Assembly (NCBI GenBank): GCA_039707655.1
Contig: CM077676.1
Location: forward strand, 428,645,379 to 428,709,378
DNA from: Elymus sibiricus
Taxonomy: Eukaryota; Streptophyta; Magnoliopsida; Poales; Poaceae
Reading direction: 5' to 3'
Length of the DNA stretch: 64,000 bases
The notes beneath the pieces were generated by a model, which saw nothing but the letters and a program-made list of their open reading frames with translations, was not told the DNA's origin and did not search any database. Position 1 is the first letter of the stretch. The number at the start of each line of letters is the position of its first letter. The position numbers and the translations under genes are program-made. Positions 55,830-64,000 of this stretch are shown here, in pieces.

Positions 55830-56600
55830 TTTAATTAAATAGTTTTAATTAAGTTAATTAAGCAGATGGGTCCACTGTCAGTGTAATTAACCTAATTAAC
55901 CGCTACAGTGTAATGGGACCCACATGTCAGTGAAACTTTTAATCCAACCGTTATTTTAGGGTGGGTCCCGGCTGTCAGTGACTAATAGCTCTAACTAAAC
56001 ATGATTAGCACCTAATCTAAACACTGACGCGTGGGGCCAGTGAACAGTGTCTGCCGGCGTTTAAACGCCGGTGGCCATAGAACGCGGCAGAAGCCCGCCG
56101 GAATCGCGCTCCGGCGACCAAATCGCGTGCGGCCGGAGCACGGGCGTGAAGGGATCGGCGCTAGGGTCGACCAGAGGGAGAGAGGAAGGGCGCATCCAGC
56201 GCAGCGGCTCACCGCGGTGACGAGGAGCTGCTCGTGGTAGCCGGGGAAGGCCGGAGACAAGCGCATCGAGCGGCGGCCGAGGCGGATACCGACAGAGGGG
56301 AACGGCGCAGGCGACATTGATGCGGCTCCCCAGTCTCGATCCGGTGCTGCAGTCGATGAAGAAGAAGGCTGCGGTGCTCCCGGACATCGCAGAACGACGA
56401 ACGGTGGTCGGTGGCCGCGTGCACGGCGACGGCACGGCGTCGGCAGTGGTGGGTGCGCGCTATGGGGAAGAGGGCGAGCAAGAGAGAGAGGGGGAGGGGC
56501 TAGGGTTGCCTGGGGGGCTCGGGACAGTCCTTATCCCCACGGGGCACCGTCGGATGGTCGACAGCGGCTGCATCCGTGCGTGGACGGCTGCACGCGCGCG
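55830..56600. repeat. Long-LTR segment, copy 2
   Basis: Direct repeat of 49660-50478, lacking about 110 bp near 56130 and having about 37 extra bp near 56405-56445. Continues into 56600-57153, which has no counterpart left of the Gypsy. Confidence 0.85.
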
Positions 56601-57158
56601 TCGGCCAGCGCCATGGCTGGCTCTGGCGGGAGGTTAGGGGAAAGGCCAGCCAGGTGGGCTGGGCCTGGTACAGTCGAAATGATGGGCCAGGTGCACAGGA
56701 GATTTTCCCCATTTTCTTTTCTGAAAATTAACTAGCTACTGTTTTGCATTTTATTTTTGCACCAAAAGACTTTTGTAGAATATGAGACTTGGCCACATAA
56801 ATACAATGTATTATTTAGGAGCTGTCCACAAGGTTTGGGAATTTTTGAAGTTCATTTGAATTTTGGTTAAATGTAATTGGGCTAAAAAGGTGCTGCTGGT
56901 CCACTAGAATGGTTGCTAGGGTCAATTTGGGAACTCAAATGATGTTGGCTATATTTTTATTATTGCTTTGGGATTATTTGCAATAACATGAACTATTTTG
57001 TTTAATTATTTGAAGAAGTTTTTATTTGACTTACATTTTAACTTTGAATTGGAGTTGGACTATTATTTGTTTAATTGCATTTTAATTATAATAATCATGA
57101 TGACATGGTACATTAGGGTGAGATCACTGTAGCTTAGTACTTGGGGTGTTACATCGCC

Positions 57159-60100
57159 GAGAAAAAAACTTTCGTGATGGTATGTGCAAACTTTGTTTTT
57201 TCTTGCGTAGACCATCCCGGGTTTCTTTTCTCGGCAAAAGTTTACGTAGAGTTAGAACATATGTTTTTTTTTTCGAAGAGAGTTAGAACATATGTTGATC
57301 TTGAAGAAAGTCCAGTTTACTATTTTGAGATTTTACTGTTCATTCGAGTGCCTTTGATTATCTCAGAGCAGAAAACCAGTGCATGGTCGTTGATTTTGAG
57401 GGTACGGCCAAATTAGCATCCATCGATGCACGGCAGACAGCACAGCAAGTTGGCAAGGCGACCCCGTCACGTCACGTCGAGGTGAGCCAGCTGACGGCCG
57501 GAATGCAAGCGGGGCCCAGTCGTCATAGTCCGCCGTCACGTACGTCTACGCGCCGATGCGGATAAACAAAGCAAGCTGCTCTCAGGCCGTTAGTTGGGTG
57601 AGGAACCGGGCAACCGGCACAAGACAGACGGAAAAGGGTGGCGGTTCGCCGGCTTATCGCTTACGGGAACGGGTAGTCAGGTACGGTGCCGTCACGTAGC
57701 AGCGGGCGGCCACCTCAACCTCAACCTCAACGGAATAACGCCGGCCGGTGAGATCACACTCACGCTTCACTACCACTAGACAGTCGGGCCGGGCCTAACA
57801 AAGCCCGCTGCAAAAAACCTAGGCCCGAGCCCGGCCCGGCCGACGGGCCTAGATATCATGCCCAGGCCCGGCCCATCAGTGAAAAAGCCCGTCGGGCCTC
57901 GGGCCTTTAGGCCGGGCCCTTTCCTAAATCGCCAATATGCCAGGCCCAAGCCCGGCCCGGCCCGGCTGTCGGGCCTAGATCTTAGGCCCAGGCCCGGCCC
58001 GTGGGCAAGGTCGGGTCGGGTCGGGCCGGCCGGGCCGGGCTGCCCATGGCCAGGTAGTAGACACTAGTCCACCCCACCCTCCGTTAATTCGTCTCCGATT
58101 AATCCACGTTCCATCATGCGGCGAATATGCAATCCTACAAGACGTGACCGACGTGAGGTGGATTCCACGGCCGGCCACCTCTAGCTCTCTCTCTCTGCTA
58201 CTGCTACACGGCTGACCTCCGTCTCTTCGGACGTCAAGTCAAGTCTAGCTAAACAAATAGTATCCCGCCGCTGTGGGAAACAAATACCTTGGCTTAAAGC
58301 ATTTCTTAGTCCTCTTCTTTATTTAGGCCCGTAAATGACATTTTTTACATGAAATTCTGAAGAAAGAAAAACTCTGTGGGAAGCAGTTCCTACTAGTTCA
58401 GCTCAAACAAAACAAATCTTAGAAAACATGGGAACAAAGGTATTTGAATTTGCTAGGCAGGAATTGTACCATGAGATTTGCCACGGAAAAAAAAACTCCA
58501 GAATATACCTGCTTCTTTTTATGATCTGCACTACCGTACATAGAAAAATATCGGTGCAAATTTGTGGGAAAGACCACTTCGTTGGCGCGTCAAATGCCAA
58601 ACACAACCTTGGCCACCAATTCAAGTAACTGTTTCCGAACATGTTACTTGGATGACGGCATTTCTGTAACTGTTTCCGAACATGTTTAGGCTCTGTAGCG
58701 GCCATGGCAGCAGCATGCGAACCAAGGCCAGGGAAGCTGCAGGATTAACGCTCACTACTAGTTCAACGCTGAATGTGCAGATATGCAACTTTCCGCAGTT
58801 CAGGCTTCAGCGCATCGTTCAATTTTCCTCGCTCCAAAATTTTGCACTACAATCGAGCACAACTTCCTGAAGCTAGCTTCTCGGGGCGAAATCGTTCGGC
58901 TCGGCTCCGCTCCAGGAACCTGTGAAGCGTGGAGCGGGAGGATATCCGAACACGCAGTCTTCACTAGCCGATTTGGAAGGCCATTAGACGTACGGTGGTG
59001 GAGAGAGACGTAGAGGAGTCGGAGGCAGTGTTGGAGGGATCTTACTTTTGAGTTTTGACAGATATAAAACCAATCGAAAGTACAAAGCATAAAGTGGTGT
59101 TATTTTGTGATGTTGATTAGTACTACTGTAGTACATGGTTTACTTAGTGGCCAGAGAAGTGAGCAGGACCAACACCTTGTGTTAACTGTCCTTATCCAAA
59201 ACGACAAACTTTTACCTGACCGTAGGTAAGGTAATTCACTAGCATATCCTGTGGTGCACTATGCCCACAAATTCCACCATGCAAGAAGAAAGAAGGATAA
59301 GTGCAAGCGAGATTCCATGGGGCGATGGAGAGTCGGGAGAGAGCATCACTGTCGAGAGGAGAGCGTGCCGACTCGAGCACACAGAGGTCGTGCTGCACCA
59401 GTAAACCCAACATGTCTCGCCCAGTTGTGGTGAGGAATCATACGACGTGAGCGCGCGCGAGACCGAGAGAGACCCCCATCCAACACCATTCTCACTGAGT
59501 ATACTGAATCCACGTCCCGTCGCCGTCCCAGCGTGTCTCCTCTCCAGAATAATACCCGGCGAGTGCATCTCGCTGCAATGTCTTCGGTTCCTCTACAGTC
59601 ATCCTGGATGACAACATCTCAAGAACACACGGCCACCAATCTGCCGTGGCGGTGACCTGTCATCTTAGTTATTATAAGAGCATGGCCACGCATCTTCCGC
59701 GACAACGACGTGTCGGCGGCGCACCGGAGGGCGTCCGGGGTCGACTGGCCAAATTTAATCCACGGCGCGATGCCAATTGTGCATGTCCCGGCGGCTGGCC
59801 TTTATCGCTCTACTAGGGGCAGCAGATTCTGTGCAGGAATGAGAACCTCCCCACAGTAACAGTGCTCAGGTGTCCCGAGGCTGTAGCAGATGCAAAGCGA
59901 AAGGGGGCGGGGAAGAACCTGGCAGATGCACCGCCTGCTGTTCCGGTGACTTCTCGGCGACTTCTCCCTGATAATGATGAATGAGGGCGCATCTGATGCT
60001 TCAGAGGATACCAGCCAGATAGCAGCAGCCTGAAGAAATATCCCATTCAGGTCTCAGCTTCTTGTTTTGGGGTCAAACAAAACATTATCCAGAATAGGGT

Positions 60101-61699
60101 GGCGGTTGCACATGTTGCAGAAGGGCTGCTTTGCTCATCAGGCAGAGAGCACAAGAGTGCCAGATCCATCAACTGGCGCATTACACCATCATCATCAACT
60201 TGTGCCCCCCTTTTGGTACCCGAAGATGGTGGCGCCATAATGCAACTGAACCTCGCCATCGCCGGCGGTAGGAATGGCTGTGCTGATCTGTACCAGCTCT
60301 TTCCCACGACCGGTCGCTGTCGAGATGACGAAACAAGCATCGAGCACAACGCGTGACAGCGACCGCGCCGTCGCCCACAAGCCTGTTCGGTGGTAGTACG
60401 GTGCATCAGCCCCTCTAACTCACGGCAGCCCTTGTGCTCAACTGCTCTGCACCAGCACTTCCCAGGAAAAACCCCTTTCCCCAAACCTGAAGAAAGGGGA
60501 GGAGCATTATCCATGGCATTTGCCAGGTCGTTTTCAGCGCGCCCCTTTCACTGCTGCTAGTGACACCAGCACTCGCAGGGAGCAGGAATAAGCAGCGCCA
60601 AAAAGCAGGGCCAAATCTTTATGCAGCAGCTCCAGGATCACCTGCAAGAAGAGAAAAAATGATGCTGTAGTTAGATTAACTAACAGATGATGCTTCATGT
60701 AAGAGGAGAAGTAAAGCAAGATTTGATGCAAATCGGCTGTCACCAACAGGAAGAGGAATAAGTAACACTGGGCTTAGTGCAGGTCAGCATCAGGAAAGCA
60801 AAGTGTTTTATTAGGTGATTGCTGCTTTGATCCAACACAATGATCTGGGGAAAGATCATTCCGCGTTTCTTATCCTTGTGGGAAATGATCTTTGCCCAAC
60901 ACTTCTAAATTGCTTTATGCAGTGCTCCAAGAATTTACTGCGGGCATCCAAGATACAGGAATCTCTGGATGTTCTTTCTTAGTGACAAATCTCTGAAGAT
61001 ACTGCAGTTATAATTACTAAATCCTTGCTTTTGCAGTTGGGCCCATGGCTAGATGTCAACCGGCATGAAACTTTCGCATATATAGCATGATCCGAAGAAT
61101 GTGGTGACACAATCTCTAGAATAAGAACTTAACAAACTTATAATGATATCAACCAAATCAAAGTCATGGCCATGTTATCCCCAGCATTCACTAAGATAAG
61201 AAACAGAGCATTACAGACATACAACGGTTTGTGCAAGTACTTTGTGACTATTTTCACCAAGATATTATCAGAATAAGTTCCACGTCAAAAGGACGACAGC
61301 TTTAATCCACAAATATCTCAGCAATACATACATTGGTGCCTCACATCATCACAAAACTGGAGCTACTGGCAGTAATAGACGGTTAGATGCTGAAGGATAA
61401 GATATATACAGGAGTGACACAATATCAGCTCATGTCTCATACAATCAATGAGGACTCTAAAGTTTGAGTAAGCTATGTGATCTTAGTGATCGGGCTAGGT
61501 TGGCCCCGCTCCCTAAAAAAGAGCTCTATTTTGTCTCCCAATAGTAAGGTAAGTAGTTGGGAAGACAGGACACACTAACACTATCTATTGCATTTCTGAT
61601 GCGTCAAGGGAATAACATTTACAAGAAAACACTGATATGATTTCACAAAACTTTCCTAAGCTAAAAATTACCTTCCTACACTTTACAGCAATTGGTTAG
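57159..61699. other. Copy B of the HK5 3' flank, right part
   Basis: Collinear with copy A (6840-10690) as listed there. The 59830-61690 part lies within 1.9 kb of the HK5 stop codon and should contain the HK5 3' UTR. An exon-like minus-strand piece (60645-60540) after a TTGCAG acceptor appears in both copies but has no recognisable domain. 58640-59780 is absent from copy A and shows no identifiable gene. Confidence 0.65.
57781..58052. mobile_element. GC-rich insertion of GGCCCGGCCC words, copy B only
   Basis: About 270 bp, made largely of GGGCCGGGCC and GCCCGGCCC words, lies between CCACTAGA and ACACTAGT. Copy A reads straight through here (7318-7330). The near-duplicated CACTAG at the edges suggests an insertion. 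Class unknown; a hAT-type MITE is possible. Confidence 0.45.
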
Positions 61700-64000
61700 T
61701 TACTGAGACAACAAATAGCGCTGCAGACACTCTTTTGTTTTTTGGAAGTTCATTGGCTTAGATATGTAGGAATCCATGCCTGCAGCAAGGCACTCATCAG
61801 CACTCTCCGCGAATGAATTTGCTGTCATCTGCAATGCATCATGATATTCGGGGTTATTATACAGTATCCGAAAATAATCGACTTAACGTAATTGTCCATA
61901 ATCCTAATATCTATTGTTATGTGGGGATTAACCGAGCCACAAAGAAATCCCATGCATTGACATTAAAAGCCAAATGGAAGAGTATGTGAAGCCTAATGGC
62001 CAATAAGACACTGAAAAGGCTTGAAGAAACATCCACTGTTAATCAGTAAAGTGGAAATGCTGTTCTCACAATGTGTCGATGTGTTCTTTCAAAGTCTAGG
62101 CAAGTCTATGATATTGCTACAAAAAGATTCAAAGGAGCTCCTTCGGTACCGCTGAGGTGCTAGTATTTCCCACATTAATTGGAGAGGAAAAAGAAAAGGA
62201 CCTACAATGGTATATACTAATCACTCATACATTCGAGCTGTTATTGTATAAGGAACACATTTCCAATTATAGCCCTGTAGTTGTACAGAAAATACAACTT
62301 ATTCTTAAATATTAGATACAGGTAATGTGATGGCGCGTAGTTCAGACACTTGTCTTACAAAGCAAGGCAGAGATAGCATGAACATTTGAAATATTAGATG
62401 CAGGGGCATATTTTACTTTTTACTCTAAATATGAGCACTGAAAGCATTGAAATTTTTATTTTGTATATGAATATTTTTCTCCACTACGCACCTAACTGCA
62501 TGTCATTTTGCGTATGGATGTATGATCACAAAAACAGACAATCATGAATTAACATGGGAACAAAGGTGAGACACAGATACTATTTAACATGAATTTTGAA
62601 TTGTTTAAGTAAGCTTACCGCAATTATAGGTACTCTCTTCCCTTTCTTGTCTTGCACACAATCAGATGAAATAGCTGAGTTAGCTATCATCTCATTATCT
62701 TCAGGCTTTACAGAAGCGTCCCAACAGCCAGTATTTTCAAAGCGACGGATCAATTTAGTGGCTTGTAGACCATCCATTTCTGGCATGTGAACATCCTGTC
62801 AAGAAGGTGCCATTACCATTGTCAACAGAAGAGTAGAAGAAAGGCTACCATATGATATAAGTTTCACTTGGTTTCATAAGGCTGTCCTGACGCCAGTAAT
62901 GATATCACAAGATGAGGCACCATCTTTATAACTTAAATTATATTTATCAAATAGTATAAAGGTAATCCGCTACGCTATCAAACAATATCAATTATACTGG
63001 TCCATGGTGACTAGTGATATAGAAGCAATGAGGGCAACTAATCATTGTAGACAACAAGAGATGTTCCATGAAGCTTGGAACACACTTGAAACAGTCAAGT
63101 GATGAGCCAAGTCAATCGATTATTGAAGTAACCCTTACCTATTTTTAAGTTCAGAATAATGTATATCCATCACCTAACAGATTAAGCTTTTTGCTCCATT
63201 TTTTTGTGCTTGAAGTGTTGTGTTCATGAAAAGGATGCGGCTGTTGGCTGGAATTTATTTTTATTTTTTTGTAAACTTGGCATCCTTAAGTGTCACTTCT
63301 GTATCTTAAAATATTTTCAGGTGAGGCAATTGAGAATGAACTGATGGCTACATATGGATGAATTGATGAAGTAAACATGAGAAACCAAACTAATGCTAGC
63401 ATGTAGCATAGACAATCGAGAATTTTGTTTGTCGTACCATCAGGATAATATCATATTGATGGCGCTGTACTGCACGGATTGCTTCCAGTCCGTTATTTAC
63501 TATGTCTATTCCATGGCCCAGCGGCTCCAGCATTGATTTTGCCACCATTATATTGACTTTGTTATCTTCGACGAGGAGGATCTTTGCCTTGCTGCTACTT
63601 GGAGAACACTTGGATTTCTTGTTAAGTGATTTTTCTTCAAGAGCTTTGCATGATTTCCTTCCCTCCTGAATGCCAGCCCCTGAAATTGATGTTGTGTCGG
63701 CTCGGGAACTGGAAACCCGTTCAGCTTGACTATTCAGTTCAAAGACCATTGAACAGTCATTTTTTTCTTCATCTATGCTGCTAACATTTGGACCATTTGA
63801 TTGACTAGCAGCAGGGGCACACTTTCCAGAATTATCTTTCATTGATATGGAACCATTGGAGAATGGTTTATGATCCTCAATTACATTAGTAGAATCATAG
63901 CACATAAGATTGCTGCCAAAGAACTTGGTGCTGTTCATTATCGGAACTCCAGAAGACAAGAGAGAAGGGCGCACTTTCGGCTTGAAAACGAAAGATCCTT
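61700..64000 (-). CDS. HK5: Hybrid histidine kinase, AHK5/HK5 type, C-terminal receiver domain (partial)
   Basis: Three exons in frame: 64000-63438 (continues beyond the window), 62795-62619 and 61828-61700, with introns bounded by GT (63437, 62618) and AG (62796, 61829). The stop TAA is at 61702-61700. HK5 is a cytosolic sensor kinase of the two-component phosphorelay; Arabidopsis AHK5 acts in stomatal and root stress responses. The visible part is a Ser-rich linker followed by a receiver domain: [19 protein letters not shown] (acidic pocket Glu-Asp), then YDIILM joined to [19 protein letters not shown] (phospho-accepting Asp at the first codon of exon 62795), then PIIA joined to MTANSF, and finally [10 protein letters not shown] (conserved Lys). 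All receiver residues are present, so the gene looks intact here. HisKA and ATPase domains must lie to the right. AHK1 is the nearest alternative; the linker and the CWDAS insertion fit HK5 better. Confidence 0.88.

Larger units (their letters stand above)
46280..57153 (-). mobile_element. Long-LTR retrotransposon, deleted, with nested CACTA and Gypsy
   Basis: The outer ends are TGTGATGCCCCC (46280) and GGGGTGTTACA (57153), forming TG...CA in either orientation, flanked by TCGCC at 46275-46279 and 57154-57158. On the minus strand, 57153-55830 would be the start of the 5' LTR and 50478-46280 the rest of the 3' LTR. The two share about 0.8 kb (49660-50478 with 55830-56600), with indels of about 110 and 37 bp. 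The LTR would be near 4 kb, as in the long-LTR non-autonomous Sukkula-type elements; the family name is not verified. No coding of its own was found. Confidence 0.72.

Noticed and set aside
46280..57153. Simple solo LTR
   Set aside because: Attractive at first from the single TCGCC pair, but the 0.8-kb duplication with large indels is better explained by two LTR fragments joined by a deletion.

Overview
The window is nuclear DNA from a grass of the wheat tribe (Triticeae; Triticum or Aegilops are the most likely genera). The basis is the repeat content: a Copia element whose LTR has the start and TATA region I know from BARE/WIS/Angela, a Cassandra-type miniature retrotransposon with 5S rRNA-like LTRs, Stowaway and CACTA elements beginning CTCCCTCCGTCC and CACTAGTAGAAAA, and Gypsy LTRs beginning TGATACGTCTCC. 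The species cannot be fixed from sequence reading alone.

Only two genes are confidently recognised, both on the minus strand. At the right edge (61700-64000) are the last three coding exons of a cytosolic hybrid histidine kinase of the AHK5/HK5 type, carrying the whole C-terminal receiver domain. At 21760-22425 is a GLUTAMINE DUMPER (GDU) gene, a small single-pass membrane protein with the family VIMAG motif. A 55-bp fragment of the HK5 receiver exon abuts the GDU 3' end and supplies its stop codon. The 3' flank of HK5 is also present twice, at about 6.3-10.7 kb and about 45.0-61.7 kb.

Layout. 1-6.2 kb: a possible gene 3' end, exon-like scraps and microsatellites. 6.3-10.8 kb: copy A of the HK5 3' flank, with a MITE set in a long (AT)n tract. 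10.8-20.2 kb: a Cassandra TRIM (minus strand) split by a complete 8.7-kb BARE/Angela-like Copia element (plus strand), with target duplications readable at the junction. 20.2-22.6 kb: gene fragments and GDU. 22.6-28.2 kb: unique-looking DNA with an old 1-kb tandem duplication. 28.2-30.4 kb: a 5'-truncated LINE with a 14-bp target duplication. 30.8-34.5 kb: a tandemly duplicated 1.2-kb unit broken by a Stowaway MITE and a Mutator-like element full of repeats. 34.5-45.0 kb: a Helitron carrying gene fragments, including an IST1-like one, and a rearranged Gypsy element. 46.3-57.2 kb: an old element with very long LTRs that contains a CACTA element and a truncated Gypsy. 57.2-64.0 kb: copy B of the HK5 3' flank and HK5 itself.

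The most rewarding observation is the Helitron at 34530-45034. An unoccupied paralogue of its insertion site lies in the same window (31799/31800), so the A^T insertion point, the 5' TC and the 3' CTAG can be defined to the base. It carries IST1-like and other exon-like fragments in its sense orientation and no visible Rep/helicase, so it looks like a non-autonomous gene-capturing Helitron. A second useful case is the Copia element: its LTRs are almost identical but its gag and pol are badly broken, so it was probably mobilised in trans. I see no tRNA gene, no CRISPR array and no organellar insertion.
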